64,000 nt of DNA from contig JAJEFJ010000001.1 in the NCBI GenBank assembly GCA_022820485.1, positions 94,112-158,111 on the forward strand, written 5' to 3'. The translations under genes and the position numbers were made by a program. Source of the DNA: Candidatus Latescibacterota bacterium (GTDB lineage: Bacteria > Latescibacterota > UBA2968 > UBA8231). Under the pieces are notes generated by a model that saw nothing but the letters and a program-made list of their open reading frames with translations, ran no database searches and had not been told where the DNA came from. Each line of letters begins with the position of its first letter. The stretch's first letter is position 1. This document shows positions 51,228-59,702 of this stretch, piece after piece.

Positions 51228-54164
51228 GTGAAAAAGCCGATAATACACATCTGCGGTGTGCTCCTAGTGCTGCTATGGGCAACAGTCCCGAGCTTGGCGG
51301 AAACGCCGCGTCTGGGCATTCCCGAGATTCTGCCCTCCCAGGACTTTCTCTGGCGGCAGTTGCCCCAGTACAACAACTACGCCTTTCAGGGCTATTCCAA
51401 CTACCCGGACCACACCTTCCCCTACGCCGACCGACCTCGGGCTTTCTACGATTCCTTCGGCGATCCCCTCATCACTGGTTACGACCTGTACGACTGGACC
51501 GAGCGCCGCACTCTCGGCCAGGAATACGGCAGCAGCATCTTCAAGGATCGCAACCAGTGGAGCACGGTTTTCGATTTTCTAGTGGTGGGCCGCGACAGCT
51601 ATAACGACTGGGGATACAGCGCCATTGTCGGCGATGGGCTGATTGCCCGTTTCACGCCGTTGACCCTGTCGCAAGTTGACTTTAATGGTGCCCGCTTCGA
51701 CTTGGCCACGCCGTATGCCCGCTTCACCTTCTTAGGATCGCGCATCGAACGCCCTCATTTTTACATCGAATCCGTTTCCCCCTGGGCCATCGAAAATACG
51801 CACTTTGCCGATGATTCGACCATCCTACTGGGGACGCGGCTGGAAACGGATATCGGGGCCCTGCGACTGGGCCTAAACGGCGTGAACACGCATGTGTATC
51901 AAAGCACCCAAGACAACAACAGCCTCAAAGGATCCCTGAGACCTAAGCTGCCGTCCATGGACCAGATTGTAGTGCGCTTTACCGATGACTCGCCCCACGA
52001 CGGCCGCGGCGGTGCCTTGGTGCAGGAAGCGCAACTCATACTTAACGGCGAAGCCCGGCCCGATATCGTGCCAACAGTGATTCGCCACTTCGAAGGTGTA
52101 GATACGCAGGTGGGCACCATCTCCCGGCTGACGGGCCAATTCAACCCGACCATTTACACTAACCCTCGGGGCTATTACCAGATAGCCACGCTCTACTACC
52201 GCGGCAGAAACGATATGCCGCTCTTTGCCGATTACCTCTATCGCGCCGACCACGAGGCCGGCATTGATGTGAGTAAGAATACCAACCTCGAAGGGCTGCT
52301 GGCCACGTTCAAACTCGAATCGCCCGAAGAGATCCTCCAAGCCGACGGCAACGAGCACTTGGTGTTCGTCTTCGATCTGTCGCAGGAGCCCTACGTGGAA
52401 TCGGTGGCCGTGGAAGCGGCACTGGCCAATGACTACCAAGTAGAAGTGGCTACCCTCAATCTCAACAATCCGCGGGGACGCGGCTATCCCAATCAGTACG
52501 TGAGCACATTCTACCGGACCGTCCTGCGCGCCGAGGGCAATGTGCAGGACGGTTCCAATCTGGCCAGAAGGCGGATCAATGTGGGCGAAAACACATCGCT
52601 TTTCACCTACAGCGCCGATATGCACCTTGCCCTAGCCGGCCTAGAAGTCAACGGCGAATACGCCCGCTCAGCGCGCTACTCCCGCTTTCCGGCGCGCATG
52701 GACGAGACCGCGCTGTACGACCGGGGACCGCGCTTCTCCGAGCAAGGATCGGCCTGGTACATCAATGCCGTGCGCTGGTTCAAGGGAGGTCGCCTGGGGG
52801 CCGAAGCCTTTGCCATGAATCCAGACTTCCACACGGAAATGCGCACCTTTGTGCCATTCGAAATTGGTTTGACAGAGACTACGCTGGCCGGCCTGGCCAA
52901 CAACACCATTTTCTGGGACCTAGTGCAGGACAACGAGGACGGCGACCGCTATCCAGACAAGCGCGTGGGCAATCTACAGGGGCAACCCAACGACCGCGAA
53001 GACGAGGACATCGACGGAGTGTTCCCCGGTCAGGACGACGACAACGACGGCCTGCCCGACACCAACCGCAACTTCAACGACGTGCCCGACTACGTCGAGC
53101 CTTTCCTCATGTACTACGTCGAATCCAACGACTTCTTCTACGGCCTCGACCGCAACAACAACGACGATCCCGATGTGCGCGAGGACGACCTAGACCCCGA
53201 CTACCCCTACGACGCCGACCAGCGCGGCATCCACCTATTCGGCCAGCTAGATCTGACGCCCCAGTGGTCTTTGGGGGCGGGGCGCTACGACATCGAACAA
53301 ATCGCCGGCGGCGGGCGCAACAAGTCGACCTACGCGCTGGTGAACTACCGGCGCGAAGAACTGGGGCGGCTACAGCGGCTGTTTTTCGAAAACCACCTGC
53401 GCCGCGTCAAAGACGATATCGCCGACGAATTCTCCGCGCTGGTCGAACGACCAAAGCGCATAGATACAGATTTTCGCGGCCTAGTCGCCGGCAACAAGCC
53501 CTCTTTCACCAACAATTTCCGCGCCGACCCGCTGCTGTATCGCAACAGCTACGTCAACGATACCTATCTAGAGAGCTGGCTCAATCCCTGGTCCACCCTC
53601 CAGATGGTCCACAAAGTCCGCCTGCGCTTCAACTGGCAACAGGCCGGCCCTTTGCCCGGCGGCCTAGTCCAGCGCGACAAACGGCTCGACTTCTTCACTT
53701 GGGTCAGCCGCGCCGACTACACTTGGCATTGGCACCGGCTGCAGATCCAACCCCAGTTCAAGATCCTGCTGCTGCGCCTAGTGGACCAAGCCGCCGACCG
53801 CCAGCTCGATGGCCGCTACGCCCGCCGCACCGTGCGCTCGGAACTCAGTGTTATTCCCATCCTGCGCTGTACCCTGCCGCTAATGCAGCGCAGCCAGCTA
53901 CAACTGGGCATCCAAGGCTTGGGGCCGCTGCCCTATCGGGTCGAGGACCGAGTCAATGCACGCAATAGTTTTGACCAGCACACATTGTATCTCAACGTGA
54001 ACAACCGCTCGAAGTATTTCGGCTACGATCTGCGCACGATCGTGGGATTGCAGCGGGAGGTCAAGACATTCGACGAGGAATCGCGGGCGAGCGACGCCTT
54101 TGATGCGCTGACTTTTTTCGCCCGCGTCCTCATTGGCTTTACCGAATATGGACGGCTCCTATAG
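51228..54164 (+). CDS. Type B large beta-rich envelope protein with Asp-rich loops (copy B3)
   Basis: A 978-residue paralogue of B1 and B2, starting with GTG after a 16-base gap; GGCAGATC-type spacing gives a weak ribosome site. Signal peptide is IIHICGVLLVLLWATVPSLA. Landmarks: FYDSFGDPLITGYDLYDWTE, VQDNEDGDRYPDKRV near residue 567, GQDDDNDGLPDTNRNFNDVP near 603, LDRNNNDDPDVREDDLDPDY near 641. The C-terminal ~300 residues are barrel-like. It is the last gene of the operon. Its stop codon lies at the start of a MITE-end-like string. Confidence 0.8.
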   Translation: MKKPIIHICGVLLVLLWATVPSLAETPRLGIPEILPSQDFLWRQLPQYNNYAFQGYSNYPDHTFPYADRPRAFYDSFGDPLITGYDLYDWTERRTLGQEYGSSIFKDRNQWSTVFDFLVVGRDSYNDWGYSAIVGDGLIARFTPLTLSQVDFNGARFDLATPYARFTFLGSRIERPHFYIESVSPWAIENTHFADDSTILLGTRLETDIGALRLGLNGVNTHVYQSTQDNNSLKGSLRPKLPSMDQIVVRFTDDSPHDGRGGALVQEAQLILNGEARPDIVPTVIRHFEGVDTQVGTISRLTGQFNPTIYTNPRGYYQIATLYYRGRNDMPLFADYLYRADHEAGIDVSKNTNLEGLLATFKLESPEEILQADGNEHLVFVFDLSQEPYVESVAVEAALANDYQVEVATLNLNNPRGRGYPNQYVSTFYRTVLRAEGNVQDGSNLARRRINVGENTSLFTYSADMHLALAGLEVNGEYARSARYSRFPARMDETALYDRGPRFSEQGSAWYINAVRWFKGGRLGAEAFAMNPDFHTEMRTFVPFEIGLTETTLAGLANNTIFWDLVQDNEDGDRYPDKRVGNLQGQPNDREDEDIDGVFPGQDDDNDGLPDTNRNFNDVPDYVEPFLMYYVESNDFFYGLDRNNNDDPDVREDDLDPDYPYDADQRGIHLFGQLDLTPQWSLGAGRYDIEQIAGGGRNKSTYALVNYRREELGRLQRLFFENHLRRVKDDIADEFSALVERPKRIDTDFRGLVAGNKPSFTNNFRADPLLYRNSYVNDTYLESWLNPWSTLQMVHKVRLRFNWQQAGPLPGGLVQRDKRLDFFTWVSRADYTWHWHRLQIQPQFKILLLRLVDQAADRQLDGRYARRTVRSELSVIPILRCTLPLMQRSQLQLGIQGLGPLPYRVEDRVNARNSFDQHTLYLNVNNRSKYFGYDLRTIVGLQREVKTFDEESRASDAFDALTFFARVLIGFTEYGRLL

Positions 54165-54185
54165 CAATGCGGAATGATTTGAACG
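54161..54185. repeat. Diverged end of the TATAGCA MITE family
   Basis: The string TATAGCAATGCGGAATGATT followed by TGAAC resembles the left end of the element at 7822 (TATAGCAGTCCTAAATGATT then TGAA). Only one end is present. The TAG stop of the B3 gene is part of the match, so an old insertion may have set the end of that gene. Confidence 0.45.
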
Positions 54186-54279
54186 ATTCGAGCGGTGGAT
54201 CGTCTTGTGCATCCTATTCTGCGTCTATCTGCGTCCATCTACTGAAAACTGAGCTGCAATCTCTACAAAGGACAACACC

Positions 54280-55866
54280 GTGATTTCTCCCATCCGCAAC
54301 CAGCGCCCGCCCTACAAATTGCCGTCGAACATTATCTACTTTCACGACTGGCGCTACGTCCATCACGGCAGTCATTCGACTGGCTGGCGCAACGCCGAAG
54401 GTCAATGGCTGCGCATCTGGACCAACGATGAGAGACCTCCGCTGATACACGAGCCGAATTACATGCCCACCGGCATCCGCCTGCGCGCCAAACCAGCGAC
54501 TAAGAGCGAGCCCTTCCTACTGCCAGCGGCGGACGAAGGCTTTATCTGGCCCGGCACCGTGATCCGCGAAGAGGGACGCTACCGTCTCTGGTACGAGTTG
54601 TTCGCGGGTGAACACGTCGGCCACGAAAAATATCCCATAGGCGCAGCCGACTACATCTGCTACGCCGAATCAGATGACGGTGAAAACTGGCGCTTCCCCG
54701 CGCAGGGGCGGATCGATCGCAAGGGCTCCAAGGACAACAATATTGTGTACGGGCTGCCCCAGGTTGAAGAGACCGGTTTGCACGGTGCCACGGTGTTCGA
54801 GGATGAGTCGGCCTCTGCGGAGGAGCGCTACAAAATGATCTACATAGGCCAGCTAAGCCCGGCGCAAAAGGAGCGCTACCTGCAACAGCGGCCCGACGAG
54901 GTAGGGGCGCTCAATCTAGAGTCAGAAAAGTGGGACGGCCTGTTCGGCGCTATCTCGCCCGACGGCTTTAGCTGGACGCCCATCCCCGATCCGCTCGTCG
55001 CGCAAATCAGCGACACCCTCAATGTCTGCGAGTACGATCCAGTGCTGGGACAGTACGTGGCCTATTGCCGCAGCCATTTCTTCAACCGCCGCAGCATCGG
55101 TCGCACTGCTTCTGCAGATTTCCGCCGCCTGCCCCTGTCCGAGGAAGTCTTCTGGCCCAACGCCGCGGCTGAACCCTACGATCTGTGGTACGCCAATTCC
55201 AAAACAACAATGCCGGGCACCTCCGACTACCACCTCATGTTCCCGCTGCGCTGGCGCTTGATAGACGACTCCTTCAGCTTTGTGCTGGCCGCCAGCCCGG
55301 ACAATGTGGTGTGGAACTTCGTGCCCGGCGGGCCAGTGTGCGAACCCGGCGATGGGGGCACCTGGGTCGAGGGGGCGGTATCAGCCGGCGTCGGCCTAGT
55401 GCCCTTGCCCGGCGAGCGCCTGGGCATCACCATCTGCGGCTCGCCAGAGCCACACAAACATCTGCGCCAGCCGCCGCACGGGCACATTGCCTGGGCCTGG
55501 TGGCCCAAGGGACGGCTCGCTGCCTTGGAAGCACCGGTGGAGGGGCGCTTCAGAACCTTTCAGCTAGCAGTTGAGCAGCGCCGCGTCCACCTCAACTTCA
55601 AGACCGTACCCGGAGGCAGCGTAAAGGTGCAGGTCATGGACCGCAAGTACCAGCCCCTGCCCGGCCGCTCATTCGAGGACTGCGACTGGCTAGTGGGCGA
55701 CCACCTAGACCGCGAAGTAACCTGGAACGGCGAGGCCGACTTGGGCCACCAAGGCGAAGGGCCGATCTCGCTGGGCTTTCAGATACGCTGCGGCGAACTC
55801 TACAGTGTCGAGTTCAAAAATCCCGCCTTATGTTCAAGAGAAAAATCAGGTGCAAGAACCACTTAA
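54280..55866 (+). CDS. Beta-propeller glycosidase-like protein
   Basis: A 528-residue protein with a GTG start preceded by AAAGGA. The repeated blade-like pattern (FIWPGTVIREEGRYRLWYEL, DYICYAESDDGENWR, FGAISPDGFSWTPIPDPL, NVCEYDPVLGQYVAYCR) resembles five-bladed GH32/43/130-type propellers. A C-terminal sandwich-like end carries LGFQIRCGELYSVEF. No signal peptide is seen, suggesting cytoplasmic action on a sugar. Catalytic carboxylates cannot be assigned with confidence, so it may be a non-enzymatic relative. It stands alone between the envelope operon and the secreted protein gene. Confidence 0.6.
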   Translation: MISPIRNQRPPYKLPSNIIYFHDWRYVHHGSHSTGWRNAEGQWLRIWTNDERPPLIHEPNYMPTGIRLRAKPATKSEPFLLPAADEGFIWPGTVIREEGRYRLWYELFAGEHVGHEKYPIGAADYICYAESDDGENWRFPAQGRIDRKGSKDNNIVYGLPQVEETGLHGATVFEDESASAEERYKMIYIGQLSPAQKERYLQQRPDEVGALNLESEKWDGLFGAISPDGFSWTPIPDPLVAQISDTLNVCEYDPVLGQYVAYCRSHFFNRRSIGRTASADFRRLPLSEEVFWPNAAAEPYDLWYANSKTTMPGTSDYHLMFPLRWRLIDDSFSFVLAASPDNVVWNFVPGGPVCEPGDGGTWVEGAVSAGVGLVPLPGERLGITICGSPEPHKHLRQPPHGHIAWAWWPKGRLAALEAPVEGRFRTFQLAVEQRRVHLNFKTVPGGSVKVQVMDRKYQPLPGRSFEDCDWLVGDHLDREVTWNGEADLGHQGEGPISLGFQIRCGELYSVEFKNPALCSREKSGARTT

Positions 55867-56006
55867 CAAAATGCTTGACAGGCTCGGCTAAAAGTCATAT
55901 TTCCTAAAAATGCGCTTACTTAAAGTATTCAACTTGTTTATTTTTACTGAGTTATTGATTTTGCAGAACGTAGTCATTCACTATTTCCTCAAACCAAGGA
56001 GGCACC

Positions 56007-57881
56007 ATGCGTAAATTGCGCATTTTGGCCATTAGTTGGTCAATAGCAGCACTCGCCGTCGGTGCGACGTGGGCACAGGACGAGCAGACCTACCCCTCAG
56101 GCCCTGATTATGGAGACGCATTTGAGCTACCTGACATCTCCGGTGAGTTCAATCCAATGGCAGTTTCCACTCAGGATGTGGCCTACGACGGCAACGGTAG
56201 CGTGGACATTCCCTTTACCATCAACCAGCGCGCCACGGTCTGGGTAGTGATCTACCGCAAAGGCAGCAGCGAAACTGGCGAGCGGGGGCCGGCCGGTGCT
56301 TGGCTGCGCTTAGAGCCCCAAGATATGTACATCGCCACCACCCCAGGTCAGGTCTCCGAAGCCGGCGATGGTACCGTTACTTGGGACGGCAACGACTGGG
56401 AGGGCAATGCCGCGGGAGCCGGCGACTACGAATTCGACGTGGTCGCGGTCAACAACCTCGACAGGCCAGTTCTGGCCGGTCCTGGGGCGGGCCCCTCGGG
56501 GTTCACCATCCCCAATATTGACACCTCGCAGGATCCGCCCGAAATCTGGGTCCAAGAATACGAGCGCGAAGTGCCCGACCGGGGCCACACGGCCGGCGAC
56601 ATGGTCCGCGGCACCTTGGGCACGGACTATCTGGCCAACCCCAACGCTTGGGAGCGCTGGAAATTCGACTTTGGCTTTGAGGGTGCCCGCACCTTTGGCG
56701 GCATGCGCATAGACGATCAGGATCCAGAGATTTTTTGGACCTCCCATCGCCGCGAAGAGTTCGGCGGGCTCTACAAAATCCGCATTAACCGCGCCGCTCA
56801 ATCTTGGGATCGAGTCACCGAATTCGGCACCAACGGTCAGTCGCCCAATGCCAACGGCGACCGCATCGTCGAATTTCAGCCCAAAGGCGATGTGGTGTTC
56901 AACGCCCTGTGGGGCAGGCAAGAGGTGCCCTTCAACGCCGTTGAAGTGCGCGACAAAACCACCGGCGAAATCACCCAAGCATTCGATGTAACCGAGTTCT
57001 ACAACGTGATCAGAGTCGATGATGACGGCAACGAGACCGTCTCCGGCGCAGGCCCCGCTCAGATCTCGGTGACCGACGACGGCATCTGGGTCTCTTCGTG
57101 GGCCCACCCGAGCATTCTGCGCCTGGACCACGACGGCAATGTGATGTGGGCCAACCGCAACGGCGATTTGTGCGGCGACAGTATTTCCAACGAAGAAGCC
57201 GCCGCCATCGGCGCCTTGGGCGGCTCCGCCATAAACAACTTGGGCGTCACCGCCGACAAAACCAGCAACGTCGTCTTTATCAATGCCGGCAGTCGGGCGG
57301 CGACTATAAGCGCACTCGGACGCGACGGCGCCTGCGCCTTTGAAATCGAATTCCCCGCTAGCTGGGGCCGGATGCGGCCGGGAGGCACCCGTTTCCTCCT
57401 ATTGCAAGAGGGCGGTCCCTACGACGGCCTCTATACGAGAAACGGCATGCGCTTAGAGACCTTTTCCTACGGCTACGGAGACGACGAGACCTCTATCCCC
57501 TACGGCCCCCATCTGCTGCTCTATACGCCTACGGCCTTGGCCTCGGGCAAGATGGGTGCCGACGCCACCGCTATAGCAGATGTGGCCGGTGCCACCCCCG
57601 ACGCATATAGTCTGGGCAATGCCACTCCCAATCCCTTCAACCCGAGCACCGTCATCGAGTTTACCATACCCGATGCCCAAGCACACGTGAAGTTGCAAGT
57701 CTTTAATGCCGCCGGTCAGCTAGTGGCCACATTGGCCGACCAGACCATGACCGCGGGCAAATATCGGGCCGATTGGGATGCGCGCGATGCCAGCGGCAAG
57801 CTAGTCTCCAGCGGCGTTTATTACTACCGCATGGAGGCGGGCTCGTTCGTCGAATCGCAGGCAATGACCTTCCTCAAATAA
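56007..57881 (+). CDS. Secreted protein with T9SS type A-like/FlgD-like C-terminal domain
   Basis: A 624-residue protein with signal peptide (RILAISWSIAALAVGATWAQ). An early FlgD-like Ig segment (ATVWVVIYRKGSS ... GTVTWDGNDWEGNAAGAGDY) is followed by a propeller-like middle part. The end is a classic sorting-domain pattern: LGNATPNPFNPSTVIEFTIP, VKLQVFNAAGQLVATLAD and SSGVYYYRMEAG. Such tails direct export through T9SS in Bacteroidetes; in other FCB-related lineages they occur without proven T9SS. AGGAGG lies just before the ATG, indicating strong translation. An intrinsic terminator follows at 57922. Function unknown. Confidence 0.8.
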   Translation: MRKLRILAISWSIAALAVGATWAQDEQTYPSGPDYGDAFELPDISGEFNPMAVSTQDVAYDGNGSVDIPFTINQRATVWVVIYRKGSSETGERGPAGAWLRLEPQDMYIATTPGQVSEAGDGTVTWDGNDWEGNAAGAGDYEFDVVAVNNLDRPVLAGPGAGPSGFTIPNIDTSQDPPEIWVQEYEREVPDRGHTAGDMVRGTLGTDYLANPNAWERWKFDFGFEGARTFGGMRIDDQDPEIFWTSHRREEFGGLYKIRINRAAQSWDRVTEFGTNGQSPNANGDRIVEFQPKGDVVFNALWGRQEVPFNAVEVRDKTTGEITQAFDVTEFYNVIRVDDDGNETVSGAGPAQISVTDDGIWVSSWAHPSILRLDHDGNVMWANRNGDLCGDSISNEEAAAIGALGGSAINNLGVTADKTSNVVFINAGSRAATISALGRDGACAFEIEFPASWGRMRPGGTRFLLLQEGGPYDGLYTRNGMRLETFSYGYGDDETSIPYGPHLLLYTPTALASGKMGADATAIADVAGATPDAYSLGNATPNPFNPSTVIEFTIPDAQAHVKLQVFNAAGQLVATLADQTMTAGKYRADWDARDASGKLVSSGVYYYRMEAGSFVESQAMTFLK

Positions 57882-57921
57882 GGCTCCGCTAAACCGCAGG
57901 GGCTTCGCTCCTGTAGCCTCA

Positions 57922-57957
57922 AAGAAGCCGTCTTGGGTCTTTCCAAGACGGCTTCTT
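57922..57957 (+). terminator. Rho-independent terminator-like hairpin
   Basis: Perfect 15-bp stem (AAGAAGCCGTCTTGG with CCAAGACGGCTTCTT) around a 6-base loop, 41 bases after the stop of the secreted protein gene. The 3' arm ends in TTCTTACTT rather than a long T run, but the stem strength makes termination likely. Confidence 0.8.
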
Positions 57958-57981
57958 ACTTAGCCGAGGGAGGTAAGGGCA

Positions 57982-59700
57982 CTGGTACCAACAATCAATT
58001 TTCTGCTCCTAGCCGCTCTCTTCGGCGCTGCCATCTGCAATGCCCAACCCCGCTTCGCCGATGCAACCCGGGAGGCGGGATTGTCCTTCCGCAATTGGTA
58101 CGGCAATAACAACGCCCTCACGATCCTAGAGACGACCGGGTCGGGTGCCGCCTTTTTCGACTACGACGGCGACGACCAACTCGACCTGTACATCGTCAAC
58201 GGCGGCTTGGGCTTTACGAGTCCGCGCTACGCCGATCTACCTCGCGATGTGCAGCCTCCGGCCAACGGCGCAATCCCGCGCAACGCCCTGTTCCGCAATC
58301 GGGGCAACGGCACCTTCGCCAATGTCGGCAAACAGACCGGTACCGATGCTAGCGGCTGGGGTTCCGGCTGTGTGGCCGGGGACTACGACAACGACGGCGA
58401 CGCCGATCTGTACATCACCTACTACGGACCCAACCTCCTCTTTGCCAACCAAGGCAACGGCACCTTTGCCGAGATCGGCGCACTAGCCGGGGTAGCCGAC
58501 AACGGCTACGGCACGGCCTGCGCCTTCGGGGATTACGACAACGACGGCGATCTGGACCTTTTTGCGGGCAATTACGTGGTCTTCGACCCAGAGACCACCC
58601 TGCTGCCCGGCGAGCAGCGCGACGGTTTCTTTGGCGGCCAGCGCGGGGTGGCCAGCGTGGCCTCGCCCGAAGCGTTTGCCGGCCAGCCCGATGTGCTGTA
58701 CCGCAACGACGGCAACGGCACCTTTGCCAACGTCAGCACTAGTGCCGGACTCAACGCCGTCCTAGGCAAGACGCTCGGAGCCACCTTCCTAGACTGGAAC
58801 GACGACGGCGATCTAGACCTCTACGTGGCCAACGACGCCACCCCCAACTTCCTCTACACCAACCAGGGCGACGGCACCTTTGCCGAAGGAGGCTCTAGCC
58901 TAGGCGTGGCCTACGACGGCGATGGACGGCCCGAAGGCAGCATGGGTCTGGCCGCTGGCGACTGGGACAACGACGGCGACCTGGACCTAGCGGTGAGCAA
59001 TTACGAAGGGCAGACCGCCACCCTCCACCGCAACGACAGCCGTGCCTTCGCCAATATCTCCTTTGCCAGCGGCGTCGCTCGCACTACGCTCATGCCGCTG
59101 CAGTGGGGCACGGCTTTCTTCGACTGGGACCGCGATGGCGATCTGGATATCTTCATTGCCAACGGCCACGTCACTGCTGCCCTGGAGGACTATTTCCCGC
59201 AGTCGAGCTACGCCCAGCAGAATAACCTCTTCCGCAACGATGGTGCTGCCTTCGTCGATCTGAGCGCGCGTGCCGGTCCGGGTCTGCGGATCGTCAAGTC
59301 GAGCCGGGGCACTGCGGTCGGCGATTACGACGGCGATGGCGATGAGGACCTTTTCGTGGTCAACAAAAACGACGTGCCCACCTTGCTGCGCAACGACACT
59401 GCTAGCGACAATCACTGGCTAACCGTCCGCACCTTGGGCCACAACAGCAACCGCGACGGCATCGGTGCCAGAGTGCGTCTAGTCGCCGGCGGCCAGCAAC
59501 AGCTCAGAGAAGTGGCCGCTGGCTCGAGCTACCTATCGCACAACAGTCTGTGGCTCACTTTTGGACTAGGGCCGAGCGTCGCAGCGGATACCCTACAAAT
59601 CCGCTGGCCTAGCGGTTTAATCGACCAATACACCCAAGTGACGGGGAATCGTTTTGTGGTAGCAGAAGAAGGGCGGGGCATTGCCACTGTAAAACGCTGA
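57982..59700 (+). CDS. FG-GAP/VCBS-repeat protein with ASPIC/UnbV C-terminal domain
   Basis: About 572 residues. The frame is open with a signal-peptide-like INFLLLAALFGAAICNAQ followed by PRFADATREAGLSFRNWYG, the standard start of this family. There is no ATG, GTG or TTG before the leader. A CTG at 57982 has GGAGG 8 bases upstream and is the likely start; a TTG at 58081 would remove the signal peptide. FG-GAP/calcium-loop repeats follow (GDYDNDGDADLYITYYG, GDWDNDGDLDLAVSNYE), then the ASPIC/UnbV end (NRDGIGARVRLVAGGQQQLR, LQIRWPSGLIDQY). It is predicted to be exported and calcium binding. It ends tail to tail with a TPR gene. Confidence 0.85.
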   Translation: MVPTINFLLLAALFGAAICNAQPRFADATREAGLSFRNWYGNNNALTILETTGSGAAFFDYDGDDQLDLYIVNGGLGFTSPRYADLPRDVQPPANGAIPRNALFRNRGNGTFANVGKQTGTDASGWGSGCVAGDYDNDGDADLYITYYGPNLLFANQGNGTFAEIGALAGVADNGYGTACAFGDYDNDGDLDLFAGNYVVFDPETTLLPGEQRDGFFGGQRGVASVASPEAFAGQPDVLYRNDGNGTFANVSTSAGLNAVLGKTLGATFLDWNDDGDLDLYVANDATPNFLYTNQGDGTFAEGGSSLGVAYDGDGRPEGSMGLAAGDWDNDGDLDLAVSNYEGQTATLHRNDSRAFANISFASGVARTTLMPLQWGTAFFDWDRDGDLDIFIANGHVTAALEDYFPQSSYAQQNNLFRNDGAAFVDLSARAGPGLRIVKSSRGTAVGDYDGDGDEDLFVVNKNDVPTLLRNDTASDNHWLTVRTLGHNSNRDGIGARVRLVAGGQQQLREVAAGSSYLSHNSLWLTFGLGPSVAADTLQIRWPSGLIDQYTQVTGNRFVVAEEGRGIATVKR

Positions 59701-59702
59701 AC

